Shown in pieces: positions 35,097 to 42,664 of a stretch of 64,000 nucleotides of DNA. Numbering within the stretch: position 1 is the first letter of the stretch; each line of letters begins with the position of its first letter. Made by a program: the position numbers and the translations under genes. Source of the DNA: an uncultured Methanosarcinales archaeon (GTDB lineage: Archaea > Halobacteriota > Methanosarcinia > Methanotrichales > Methanotrichaceae); assembly GCA_903871465.1 (NCBI GenBank), contig CAIQHB010000016.1, forward strand, positions 1-64,000. The letters run 5' to 3'. The notes beneath the pieces were generated by a model. It saw nothing but the letters and a program-made list of their open reading frames with translations, made no database searches and was not told the origin of the DNA.

Positions 35097-35176
35097 TCAT
35101 CTATCCTGAACTCCTTCCACGATCTTGATCTCCTCTTCAGTCAGCCCCAAAGCTCGTAGACCAGGTCGTCAATCTG
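35097..35176 (-). pseudogene. C-terminal remnant of a DNA methylase / restriction-type protein
   Basis: Minus strand gives Q-I-D-D-L-V-Y-E-L, then after a one-frame jump G-L-T-E-E-E-I-K-I-V-E-G and a TGA at 35097-35099. I-D-x-L-V-Y-x-L-Y-G-L-T-x-E-E-I-x-x-V-E is a frequent C-terminal motif of Eco57I/TaqI-like and type I-like methylase or specificity proteins. Everything before it is lost, so this is only a fragment, next to module copy d. Confidence 0.5.
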
Positions 35177-35366
35177 ATAACTTTGTATTGAGCATCTGAT
35201 TCAAGTAATAATGTTTTGCTTTCTTCGAAATGAGGGACTGAGATAGATTCAACCAGTATCGTGCTGGATCCGATACAGGTTTCATCATTGGCTGTAATAC
35301 CTTTGTAATTAGTGCGTGCTCAAGTTGGCTGTTGCTCAATATTATTATATAAAAAGCAAAATCTTT

Positions 35367-35500
35367 TTCCTTGCCCGAAGCCACCCACAAATAGCGAAAA
35401 TATCTCGACCTATAATACATGACCCGAGAACATTTATTGAAGGGATAAAATGACCCAATTAATATCACAAATTTGCCAGTAAAATTATGCTCCGGTTGGG
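35367..35500 (+). repeat. Left direct repeat (att-like) with tRNA-Glu 3' end
   Basis: Aligns with 42597-42731 over its full length with roughly 80 percent identity and few gaps. Ends in AAAATTATGCTCCGGTTGGG, the last 13 bases of which are the tRNA-Glu acceptor/T-arm end. On the minus strand it still encodes R-D-I-F-A-I-x-x-x-L-R-A-R-K of the integrase. Sequence beyond GGTTGGG differs, as expected for an attachment-site end. Confidence 0.65.
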
Positions 35501-35842
35501 GAATTTAGCATAGATTTACGAGTAACCCAAGCTCCCGGATTTAGTAGGCGCATCAAACAGATTATCTCGATGCAATTGCCTCCATTTCAAAAAATGGCCT
35601 CAAATATGTACGTTCATGACCAGTTTGCAAGGCGATATGTGCCCACAAAAATATTATAGCACTACGAAACCCTAAAAACATAAGTTTCACGTTAAAAAAT
35701 GCTGAAAATAGAGCTTATACATGAAGCTTTGAAGCAGATATGATAAATTCTGATGAAAAATTATTAAGGCACTCATCCCGTGCGCTCACTCTTCGTAGAG
35801 CTTAGGTAGTAAGCAGTAATCTATAGTTTTAATCTCACGAAT
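35501..35842. other. AT-rich stretch without recognised genes
   Basis: No credible coding frame, hairpin or module copy was seen between the left repeat and the decayed gene end at 35843. Base composition is AT-rich compared with the chromosomal flanks. Confidence 0.4.
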
Positions 35843-36038
35843 CTATTGTGCGCTATTGTGAGCAATAGGCTTTATTCTCCCCATAATCGAGATAATATGA
35901 GAAAAGCAAATAGCCAAAGACCAATCCAGATTCCTTACGCAGAAGGTCATTGTTTGTCGCCATAGGTTTCGCCAAGAAGAGGTTAAACACCGGTGCGCTA
36001 TTATACTATCTATTAAAGCAAAGACAGTATATTTGCTT
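35843..36038 (-). pseudogene. Remains of a second copy of the downstream part of the 36039 gene
   Basis: DNA at 35981-36022 matches 36264-36305 in the same orientation (both contain TATTATACTATC). Translation gives A-L-I-D-S-I-I-A-H-R-C-L-T versus V-L-M-D-S-I-I-T-H-R-Y-L-T in the intact gene. The copy is preceded and followed by out-of-frame sequence. A partial tandem duplication that has decayed. Confidence 0.45.
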
Positions 36039-36701
36039 CTAGCTTGAATTCTCGGTTTCCCTTTTAATTTCATCATCCAACTCGTTGAATCTGCTATCAA
36101 TTTTTTGGAATAGGATTTCTTTTTTTTCTTCAAAGCAGTCAAGCAATTCTTCCCCTTTTTCACTTGATTCAAAACTGCAGTGTGGTGTATTCCCCTTTTC
36201 CTTAAAATACGCCTCTTTTGCACTAATATAAGCATCCAATGCAGCTTTAAATTCAGAAGAAGGGGTTAAATAGCGATGCGTTATTATACTATCCATTAAA
36301 ACAAACATTGGATTATTTTCACTCACATCTCTCCGATAATAGTGATCTGGCATATCAAAGGCCGTGTGATCTTCTGCAAAACTATGTACTCCAATATAGC
36401 AAGGTGCAATTAATTTCTCCATCTCGTCCACCAAATAAGAAATTTTTGCTTGTTTCCTTGTAATGTCAATTTGCTCACTCAACTTTCCTAGGGATATAAA
36501 TGTGGCGATCGCCAGCGCGAGTGTTCCAATGGCTGTAAGGGAATCAGGGTAGCCGATTCCTATTGTGATGAGGGTTGAATAAAAATTTTCTAATATAATA
36601 GGTATTATTATAATTAACACGATTAAAAATGTTATAAGATGCTCTAGTGAACTATGCACCAGGGGAGTGTACAAATTCTGTATTAGGCCGAAAACATCCA
36701 T
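36039..36701 (-). CDS. Membrane-anchored unknown protein
   Basis: 220 aa. Two N-terminal hydrophobic helices (about 20-45 and 52-72) with a short loop, then a cytoplasmic helical domain starting L-S-E-Q-I-D-I-T-R-K-Q-A-K-I-S-Y-L-V-D-E-M-E-K and ending in a charged coiled segment. Two-helix anchors followed by a soluble helical part are common in accessory and defence islands, but no specific family is recognised. Inside the tRNA-Glu element. Confidence 0.55.
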   Translation of the reverse strand: MDVFGLIQNLYTPLVHSSLEHLITFLIVLIIIIPIILENFYSTLITIGIGYPDSLTAIGTLALAIATFISLGKLSEQIDITRKQAKISYLVDEMEKLIAPCYIGVHSFAEDHTAFDMPDHYYRRDVSENNPMFVLMDSIITHRYLTPSSEFKAALDAYISAKEAYFKEKGNTPHCSFESSEKGEELLDCFEEKKEILFQKIDSRFNELDDEIKRETENSS

Positions 36702-36785
36702 CTTACCTATTCTCCAGAATATGCCTATTAGCTCTTAGCCATTAACATATTCTAAACTGGCTGCAATGAAATGATTAGAAGTTTA

Positions 36786-36983
36786 TCAAGTTTGCGCGTC
36801 CCTGCTCAGGCCAAGGATAGGATCTAAGTCTGCATATCGCATCCCAATGGGTCGCTTCAGATCGCATCGCTCCATCTTTCCGCCGTTGTTGGTGAGTATC
36901 CGAAGGATACGATCACGAGGAAACCGTGAAACGCTTGTCGCTCCAAGACGTCCCCTTTTATAAATTGCCACATTTAGATTCAA
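36786..36983 (-). CDS. Small winged-helix-like protein
   Basis: 65 aa. Its TTG start overlaps the TGA of the 36980-37858 gene (TTGA), which suggests translational coupling. R-F-P-R-D-R-I-L-R-I-L-T-N-N-G-G-K-M-E-R-C-D-L-K-R-P-I-G reads like two helices of a winged helix-turn-helix, truncated before the wing. A partner or regulator of the upstream 292-aa protein is a reasonable guess. Confidence 0.5.
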   Translation of the reverse strand: MNLNVAIYKRGRLGATSVSRFPRDRILRILTNNGGKMERCDLKRPIGMRYADLDPILGLSRDAQT

Positions 36984-37858
36984 TGTGCAATATCATAATT
37001 CTCAAAATTTGCATTGAATATCAACGAGACAATAGCTACTAATTCGCCGTCATCAATTCGCTCTAATTCCATCAACCTGTAAAGATCGCGACCAACACCT
37101 GCAACTTGAACGTTTTCAGAATGCCAGAGATCATATAACGAACTTACCGGAATCCCGGGCATACTGTCGAAAGATAAATCTCTCCCCCGAAAGAGCAATC
37201 CTAATTCAACCGCCTCCGAGAGTAGCGATTCTCTCTTTGCAATTGAATATTCTTGAGGATTATTTATACATCTTCGTTTCATTTCAATTATTTTGTCTTG
37301 GTCTGCATATAAACTCAATATGCACATTTGTCTGAACGAAAATCTTTGAGCAAATTTTATTAACAAATTAGCTTGCGCCTTATCGATGATCGAATCGAAA
37401 AAGATATTTGCTAAAAGGTTTCCTACAAAAGGCAATTTGTTTTCTTCGTGCTCTCTCTGTACTGCCAATAAAATTCCTTCGAACACCTCATTAGCAGGAG
37501 GCCGTTCTATGATAGGTATTTCAGCACATGCAGGATGTCCTGTTGATAGCGATTCGAAAAAGCCATCGTCTCTAAGCATCTCTCCTGCAGCTAATTTTTT
37601 CAGAATTTTATCTACAGCGTAAATTGTGACTCCACCGATTCTTATTTTCTCTCGTTCACTAAGTAATCGCTCTGCAATATCGGTTCCGACCTCAATTATC
37701 CCTCTCTGGAGCATATAGGCACTTCCACCCCCCATGGCCGCTCCTATAGGTCCACCGAGCAGAAATCCAATTCCTGCGCCCACAGCTGATCCAGTAATTT
37801 TTGAACCCGCATCAACTAGACTTTTTATACCGTTAACTTCTCCTTCATTTAGACACAT
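36980..37858 (-). CDS. Unknown protein with glycine-zipper segment
   Basis: 292 aa. Residues 18-52 are a Gly/Ala-rich zipper (G-S-A-V-G-A-G-I-G-F-L-L-G-G-P-I-G-A-A-M-G) typical of membrane-inserting or amphipathic segments. Then come L-L-S-E-R-E-K-I-R-I-G-G-V, a helical body with R-F-S-F-R-Q-M-C-I-L-S-L-Y, and a C-terminal helix ending in E-L-V-A-I-V-S-L-I. It is reminiscent of widespread bacterial accessory proteins of unknown function. A decayed WWRFW module copy sits directly upstream of its ATG. A role in defence or membrane damage is speculation. Confidence 0.55.
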   Translation of the reverse strand: MCLNEGEVNGIKSLVDAGSKITGSAVGAGIGFLLGGPIGAAMGGGSAYMLQRGIIEVGTDIAERLLSEREKIRIGGVTIYAVDKILKKLAAGEMLRDDGFFESLSTGHPACAEIPIIERPPANEVFEGILLAVQREHEENKLPFVGNLLANIFFDSIIDKAQANLLIKFAQRFSFRQMCILSLYADQDKIIEMKRRCINNPQEYSIAKRESLLSEAVELGLLFRGRDLSFDSMPGIPVSSLYDLWHSENVQVAGVGRDLYRLMELERIDDGELVAIVSLIFNANFENYDIAH

Positions 37859-37867
37859 TTTATCCCT

Positions 37868-37905
37868 CTCCCTGAATCGTCAACAGCTATTGGCCTTGGC
37901 ATACT
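37868..37905 (-). repeat. WWRFW module, copy e (decayed)
   Basis: On the minus strand the DNA from GCCAAGGCCAATAGCTG onward aligns with copy b's GCCAGGGCCAAGAGCTG and the following bases at about 26 of 33 positions. The W-W codons have become a Cys and a stop. It ends about 10 bp before the ATG of the 36980-37858 gene. Confidence 0.4.
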
Positions 37906-37943
37906 GTTTCCCCCTTGCCGCCAGGTAATATCGTCACCTCATC

Positions 37944-38510
37944 TTATCGAATCATCTTTTTGGTCAAAACAACCACGAATAATGCCGTTCGGCAGGTTCT
38001 TTCAATAGTATCATGCGCGTTACAGCTTGTTTTGCCGCATTTCGCGCAAGAAAATTTTCTGCCTTTTTGAAGTCAACATGGATATCGAGTTGCTTTCCTT
38101 GAGCACCAAAGTCTATTGTTGTGATGTACCAAGGATATTCAATACTATTTTAATAGGGCATCCATGGGATCGGCACTGCTAATTTTCTAGCGCGAGTTGA
38201 TATAGAGACTTAACTAGCCTACCCACAGAGAATAGCGAAGAGCCAAAAATAACGGGTTCTCTAAATAAGTTGTTGTCGAAATTTATCTCTGCGTCAAACT
38301 TCGTGTCAGTGATTTTTATCGAAGAGGATACAACCTTGGATTCTATGGGAAATTTCGAATTGTTATCAGGTATTCCCTTCTAACAACGTGTTCTGCAGGT
38401 AAGTCTAATTTGCTAAAATCCAGTTCGCCCGTTATTCTGAGATTTTCTTATTCAAAAGGCTCACTTTTTTGGATCTTGTCCAATATCTTGCTGGCTGGAT
38501 CTTCCGTCTG
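37944..38510 (-). pseudogene. Pentapeptide-repeat channel pseudogene interrupted by an ISL3 fragment
   Basis: The 3' end (37944-37985) matches the end of the intact gene at 33185, giving V-V-V-L-T-K-K-M-I-R then TAA. The 5' part (about 38510-38195) reads A-S-K-I-L-D-K-I, stop, R-I-T-G-E-L-D-F-S-K-L-D-L-P and, in another frame, F-D-A-E-I-N-F-D-N-N-L-F. A nonsense codon (TAA) and at least one frameshift are present. Between the two parts lies transposase-derived sequence (37990-38165). A dead paralogue of the 33185-34576 gene. Confidence 0.6.
37990..38165 (-). mobile_element. ISL3-family transposase N-terminal fragment
   Basis: Minus strand gives E-Y-P-W-Y-I-T-T-I-D-F, then L-D-I-H-V-D-F and, after a frame change, F-S-C-A-K-C-G-K and C-N-A-H-D-T-I-E-R-T. 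This is the N-terminal zinc-ribbon part of ISL3-type transposases (C-x-x-C-G ... C-x-V-H-D-T-x-E-R-T-W-R-H). The DDE part is absent. It lies inside the pentapeptide pseudogene. Confidence 0.6.
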
Positions 38511-38945
38511 GAGAAGGATCTCGCAGGGATTGTTGTCCTCGATATAGCCACCTACCTCAAGCAGGAGAAAAATATCTTGTCAAATTGAGCATGACCGAGA
38601 ACCTGATCAAAGAATCAAACTGCGTGCTGCCACCCCCACCCCTAAAGGATGGGGTATGCTTCGGGCCGCACGCCGCCGTTTCCTAGAATCCAGAAATCAT
38701 TGAGTCCTCGTTGCTCAGATCCCCTTTCTCCAGGATTGAGATTTGCTTTGGCATTCCTTTGACTTTGAGTTATCGCATCCTGGTCATAGGTAGTGGCACC
38801 ACATGTGGATAATGTGCAAAAACCTCAGTTTTGAAGTAAGCAATGTTTCATTGATTTGATAGAGCCCGAAAACTGTGCGATGGTTCACTTCATCCCCAAC
38901 CTAAAGGTAGGGGTATCTGTGGCCCTCCGCGCACCCGATGTAATA
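38511..38945. other. Intergenic stretch with two similar hairpins
   Basis: No convincing gene. Two direct-oriented hairpins of the same design occur: CCCCACC-CCTAAA-GG-A-TGGGG at about 38639-38660, and CCCC-A-ACC-TAAA-GGT-A-GGGG at about 38893-38912, each followed by TAT and a G/C-rich stretch. Such CCCC...CTAAAGG...GGGG hairpins resemble the ends of IS200/IS605 elements, so these may be solo ends. A minus frame ending at about 38510 reads L-L-E-V-G-G-Y-I-E-D-N-N-P-C and could belong to the pseudogene before it. Confidence 0.35.
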
Positions 38946-39632
38946 TCAGAAAGGTGTCACTCGGGGTGTTTTGAAGGGTGTGAACTTCACGAAATATAAG
39001 GTAAGAATGACTTCAACAGTGACACACATTATTTTTATATAAATTTCCTGCCCCCCAAAAAGACAATCACAGAAAAACAGCATGCCACATGTCAGAATGA
39101 GCATGATGGCCAGCGATACCTCAGCAAGGCAGAACATAGCAAGATGCGCGATCAAGTGCACAAGAAAGGGCCGGACTATCGACCAGACCTCTTGGCGAAT
39201 GGGAGTGCATATCACGATCGTGTGTGGGTACTTTGCAGTTCTGCACCGATTCCCTGGCTTGGTTCTTTTGATAAGGATATGTAGGCCATTGCCACGTTGG
39301 GACTGCTCTGTATAGGAATTGAATCGTTTGACTATTTCCAACGCCCACTGCTCAATTACTCCGTCTTTAATGCAGTCATCCAAGTCTATGAAGACTATGC
39401 CGTTCTCCTCACAGAGAATGAAGCAAATCCCGTCATAGCCTTCACGGTCTTGGTATGCAGCCAAAGCAGCATTGAATGTGGACCATGTTAACCGATCGGT
39501 CGAGCTTGCCCTCTGGCCTGTTGTGGGGGAATAGGGAACCGTTGTTATTTCTCCGTCCACATCCTCAAGCTTATAGACGCACCACTGAGGAAGATCCTTC
39601 GGCCCTAAAGGGATGGCATCAAAGTCTAGCAT
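38946..39632 (-). CDS. Primase-polymerase (PrimPol-like) N-terminal fragment
   Basis: 228 aa, but only the first 140 or so look native. W-C-V-Y-K-L-E, T-V-P-Y-S-P-T-T-G-Q-R-A-S-S-T-D, Y-D-G-I-C-F-I-L and V-F-I-D-L-D-D-C with the catalytic acidic pair, then N-S-Y-T-E-Q-S-Q-R-G-N-G-L-H-I match plasmid/virus bifunctional primase-polymerase N-terminal domains. After K-P-G-N-R-C-R the frame becomes hydrophobic and unrelated, so the protein is truncated or frameshifted and the helicase half is missing. It overlaps the upstream 76-aa gene by 7 nt. Replication gene of the integrated element. Confidence 0.65.
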   Translation of the reverse strand: MLDFDAIPLGPKDLPQWCVYKLEDVDGEITTVPYSPTTGQRASSTDRLTWSTFNAALAAYQDREGYDGICFILCEENGIVFIDLDDCIKDGVIEQWALEIVKRFNSYTEQSQRGNGLHILIKRTKPGNRCRTAKYPHTIVICTPIRQEVWSIVRPFLVHLIAHLAMFCLAEVSLAIMLILTCGMLFFCDCLFGGQEIYIKIMCVTVEVILTLYFVKFTPFKTPRVTPF

Positions 39633-39856
39633 CCCTTCATATCCTCCCGAATCAGCCTGAACCTATAATCATTATCCGTTCTCAGAACGCCAACCTGCTG
39701 GCATATTGCCTCTTCAAGCCTAGTGGCCAGCCCAAGGGGCAGGATCACGGATATCTTGCCAATTCGTGCAAGGCAGTGGTCATCATACTTCTTGACTTCA
39801 ATGGCTTGGCCCAAGAGCTCATCCCAGGGTCGCATTTGGTAGGGCTGGCCATCCAT
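39626..39856 (-). CDS. 76-aa protein of the primase operon
   Basis: ATG start with TTGGAGG about 7 nt upstream. Reads P-W-D-E-L-L-G-Q-A-I-E-V-K-K-Y-D-D, a beta-strand I-S-V-I-L-P-L-G, then helix. It looks like a small compact domain. Its stop overlaps the primase ATG, so both are translated from one mRNA. Family not recognised. Confidence 0.6.
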   Translation of the reverse strand: MDGQPYQMRPWDELLGQAIEVKKYDDHCLARIGKISVILPLGLATRLEEAICQQVGVLRTDNDYRFRLIREDMKGC

Positions 39857-40017
39857 TCAACGGCCTCCAATGTAATCGAAAAGCGTGCTAGTAATACTAG
39901 CAACGTATTTATGCTCAAAAGTACCTGTCAATTATGAACACCTCAATGGATGTGTGTTCGCGGCCTGGCGGTGCGGTCTGGACAACTCAGCCGCCTGGCC
40001 TATCGATTCTATATTTT

Positions 40018-40176
40018 TCAACATTCGATTCCCCTTGCATCGATTCCAGCGTCCAAAAGCTCTCGGGCCGCTTCACCAAGGCTCTTTTTTTCTTGTTCAG
40101 CCATACGTTCGACCACACGGCGTTGATTCTGAGACAGTTTCAACGCAAGTGATGCCGGAAATTTTGTATATATCAT
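40018..40176 (-). CDS. 52-aa ribbon-helix-helix regulator
   Basis: ATG 40176 with AAGGAGA about 9 nt upstream, stop TGA 40018-40020. Sequence M-I-Y-T-K-F-P-A-S-L-A-L-K-L-S-Q-N-Q-R-R begins with the RHH beta strand, followed by helices V-V-E-R-M-A-E-Q-E and S-L-G-E-A-A-R-E-L-L-D-A-G-I. MetJ/Arc-type DNA-binding dimer expected. It heads the primase operon and is divergent from the 40219 gene with only 42 bp between starts, so it probably autoregulates both. A further 30-codon frame (M-L-K-N-I-E-S-I-G-Q) overlaps its stop and may be coding. Confidence 0.65.
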   Translation of the reverse strand: MIYTKFPASLALKLSQNQRRVVERMAEQEKKSLGEAARELLDAGIDARGIEC

Positions 40177-40218
40177 TGCGACATGTCTCCTTATTCGTAA
40201 CTAATCTATTGGTTTAAA

Positions 40219-41301
40219 ATGTGGCCTTATAGCTATTTCTATATACCGATTATGACTTTTTTTGGTTATAACTATTTTCAGATATATTTAAATAGGAAAG
40301 CAGACCATTCCGTTGCAATGGTAAAAAAACTTACCCAAGACCTAGCCAGGAAATTAAGAGATCGCCGAAATTTGAGACCAGCAGATAGAGCCAACCTCGA
40401 TTACAAGATGGCTAAAAAGCTTAAGTCGGGGCTTGACGAATTGGCGGGATTGCTTTACATAATGGAAGCCCTGCCACCTGATAAGATCAGACCTTCACGC
40501 GATCGAAAAGATGGTTTGAAAGACGGGCATGTCCGCTTACTATTGAAAGTAACGGAGTCCGCTTTAAGAATATTGGATTACAAAAAAGTTAGAGTGTCTG
40601 CATATGATCTATATGTTCTGGAGGAAATAAATAAAAAAATTACTGGGGTAGACTGGAAAACCGGCAAGCCCATTAAACATGGAGAATTCCATAGACGGAA
40701 GGCCAAAAAAGAGGAACTCGATAGAGCTACTTTGCTATGGAAACACGTGGATTATCTAAATGAAAATTTTGTCCCTGAAATCAACACCGAGAATCCAAGT
40801 ATTTGTGGGAGCATTAGCATAGAGGATCGTATAGACGAGCAAATATGGCAAAAAGAGGAGGAGAAGATAAAACAACTTCTAGAATCCGGTATTAGAGATA
40901 TAGGGCAAATTGCTAAAGAGGTTAGTCGTGATTCTTGGAACGTGCTACAGATTGCCTATCAAATTCAAGAAACTGAAAGAGAAATCAAGAGACGAATAGA
41001 GAGACGTGAGCAAGACATCACAAATCTGGAACAAGATACAGTTGCCATTGAACGAATTAAGGAGCTTTGGGGGAAAGGCTGGAGAAATATAACCGCAATT
41101 GCGGTAGAAATTGACCATCCAAGAAATGCCATAATGGCCATAATAAATAAAATGGAAGCCAACGGAGAAATCCAGAAAGAAGATGTTGTATTAGTACCTG
41201 GAGGCGACTTTCCTAAGCTGAATGAAATCGATCTTCTCAAGCATCAAGAGGCAGCGCGCTCTGTGGAGCATCTAATGACCAGACGAGAAGAGCCCAAATA
41301 G
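40219..41301 (+). CDS. Unknown protein with two repeated helix-turn-helix-like units
   Basis: 360 aa. A hydrophobic first 30 residues, then a basic helical body. Two related segments near the C-terminal half are I-K-Q-L-L-E-S-G-I-R-D-I-G-Q-I-A-K-E-V (about 215) and I-K-E-L-W-G-K-G-W-R-N-I-T-A-I-A-V-E-I (about 282), each followed by a second helix as in HTH domains. They are joined by a charged coiled coil R-R-I-E-R-R-E-Q-D. A DNA-binding accessory or replication protein of the element is likely. No ribosome binding site precedes ATG 40219; ATG 40318 is an alternative. Confidence 0.55.
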   Translation: MWPYSYFYIPIMTFFGYNYFQIYLNRKADHSVAMVKKLTQDLARKLRDRRNLRPADRANLDYKMAKKLKSGLDELAGLLYIMEALPPDKIRPSRDRKDGLKDGHVRLLLKVTESALRILDYKKVRVSAYDLYVLEEINKKITGVDWKTGKPIKHGEFHRRKAKKEELDRATLLWKHVDYLNENFVPEINTENPSICGSISIEDRIDEQIWQKEEEKIKQLLESGIRDIGQIAKEVSRDSWNVLQIAYQIQETEREIKRRIERREQDITNLEQDTVAIERIKELWGKGWRNITAIAVEIDHPRNAIMAIINKMEANGEIQKEDVVLVPGGDFPKLNEIDLLKHQEAARSVEHLMTRREEPK

Positions 41302-41447
41302 CCATTCATGATGCTCTTTTTCCTGCTATCGCCTCGATGCTCCTTGATGCACATTTTCGCACACATTTCTGATAAGCGAGTAAAGAAACAATTGCGGCAA
41401 TAGCGGGGCAGAAATGATTTCCAGGCAATCTGAATTGGGATCTTGGA

Positions 41448-41522
41448 AGCTTTTCTAAATCCCCAACTGCGATATATGCGCCAGATAGCTTCCCTCTGCT
41501 CATTCGGATATGTTATCATAAT
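41448..41522 (-). pseudogene. Integrase C-terminal fragment 2
   Basis: Minus strand gives Y-D-N-I-S-E and, one frame over, S-R-G-K-L-S-G-A-Y-I-A-V-G-D-L. These align with Y-D-H-I-D-K-K-E-L-R and E-S-L-S-D-A-Y-T-A-I-G-D-L of the larger fragment at 42155, and the DNA matches over about 50 bp. The rest of this copy is missing. Confidence 0.55.
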
Positions 41523-41559
41523 TGTTTAATGTCTTCGCCTTATCCTATAATTTCTATGT

Positions 41560-42111
41560 CTAGCTATCAGGATATGTAGGTTTTATGCCCCAGATCCGCC
41601 TCCAGAATAATTTTAAGGTGAATAAGAAACAAGCAAAATCGATCGCCAGTAAGATTTTTAAAGATACGGGCAGACAGAAAATAGATTGCAAATTCGGCGA
41701 TGTGGGATCAAAAATTCCTATAAAAATGGCTAAGAATTCCGTGAATAAAAATACACCACTATGAGATCGGGCTACATAGCTGAATCCCTTTTTATCTTTT
41801 TTGTAGGCTTCCCAACCAAGACACAGATCGGGAATGCGGGTTTCCAACTTTTCTCGGAGGTATCTCAGCGTTTGTATCTGCCGATAATCATGATAGACCC
41901 AATCCATAGCTAACAAGGTGCCAATAGGAGGAAAACCGAGTGCTATTGAAGGAGAAACAGATTTGCTTAAAGCGACCCCCAAGAACGCTGCCGCAAAAGT
42001 CAAAGTTAGATCTATTATTTTATGTCGCGTATCCATTCGTTGCAGGAACTCTTGCCTCAGGCTTGCATACTCCATTTGAATGCCTGATAATTTTAGCTGG
42101 TCATGATCCAA
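41560..42111 (-). CDS. Four-helix membrane protein of unknown function
   Basis: 183 aa with helices at about 32-52, 56-72, 117-135 and 150-168. N-terminus Y-A-S-L-R-Q-E-F-L-Q-R-M-D-T-R-H-K-I-I-D-L-T-L lies just before the first helix pair, and L-R-Y-L-R-E-K-L-E-T-R-I-P is in the soluble loop. This pattern occurs in a family of archaeal and bacterial membrane proteins with unassigned function, often in accessory regions. It is sandwiched between two integrase fragments. Confidence 0.6.
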   Translation of the reverse strand: MDHDQLKLSGIQMEYASLRQEFLQRMDTRHKIIDLTLTFAAAFLGVALSKSVSPSIALGFPPIGTLLAMDWVYHDYRQIQTLRYLREKLETRIPDLCLGWEAYKKDKKGFSYVARSHSGVFLFTEFLAIFIGIFDPTSPNLQSIFCLPVSLKILLAIDFACFLFTLKLFWRRIWGIKPTYPDS

Positions 42112-42154
42112 GGTCAGACTTAAGCATCTCCCATTATTTTGGCAGCTCTCCGTA

Positions 42155-42664
42155 TTAATTAAACTTATGGATCAGTTTAACCAATGTTCTATTGAGTCTA
42201 AATACATTCAATAAATACATAAAATGAACCCAAAAATTACGAGGATAATTAGTGGGTTTGCAGGGAATCAAATCCCCAATTGCGGTATATGCATCAGATA
42301 AGCTCTCCCTCAGCTCCTTCTTATCTATATGATCATAGATATCAATGGCTTCCCTTCGCACATCACCCCTAAGCACCAGGATGAACTCGCGTGTCATGCC
42401 TGCGCGCCTGAGGTGAGTCGTGAACCAATGCCTGCAACAGTGTGGGCTGAAGTGATCTTCCATTTGATCTGAGCCAGGATTATGCAATCCCACGTGCTCC
42501 GCTGCCACAGTCACAACCTGATATACTCCATTTCGATTAACTCTTGTACCCCAATCATCGATAAAAAGGGCAGGGGAATCGCATCCCCCGCGTCCTTTCC
42601 TTGCCCGAAGTCGCCTATAAATAGCGAAAATATCTCGGACATATGAGGCATGACCTGAGACAAT
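42155..42664 (-). pseudogene. Tyrosine integrase, C-terminal half only
   Basis: An open frame of 169 codons begins after a stop at 42665-42667 and has no start in its conserved part. It contains L-R-A-R-K-G-R-G-G, S-P-A-L-F-I-D-D-W-G-T-R-V-N-R-N-G-V, then box II H-C-C-R-H-W-F-T-T-H-L-R-R-A-G-M and the tyrosine nucleophile region A-I-D-I-Y-D-H-I. The HxxR and Tyr are present. The first catalytic Arg and the whole core-binding half are absent. It lies directly behind the tRNA-Glu 3' end, the usual position of an element integrase. Confidence 0.8.

Noticed and set aside
35169-35468. 99-codon minus-strand ORF read as a gene
   Set aside because: It overlaps the left direct repeat and the methylase-tail remnant in other frames; its first part is an out-of-frame reading of integrase-derived DNA, and no ribosome binding site or family was seen.
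39885-40217. 110-codon plus-strand ORF
   Set aside because: Antisense to the RHH gene, which has a better start, ribosome binding site and a recognisable fold.
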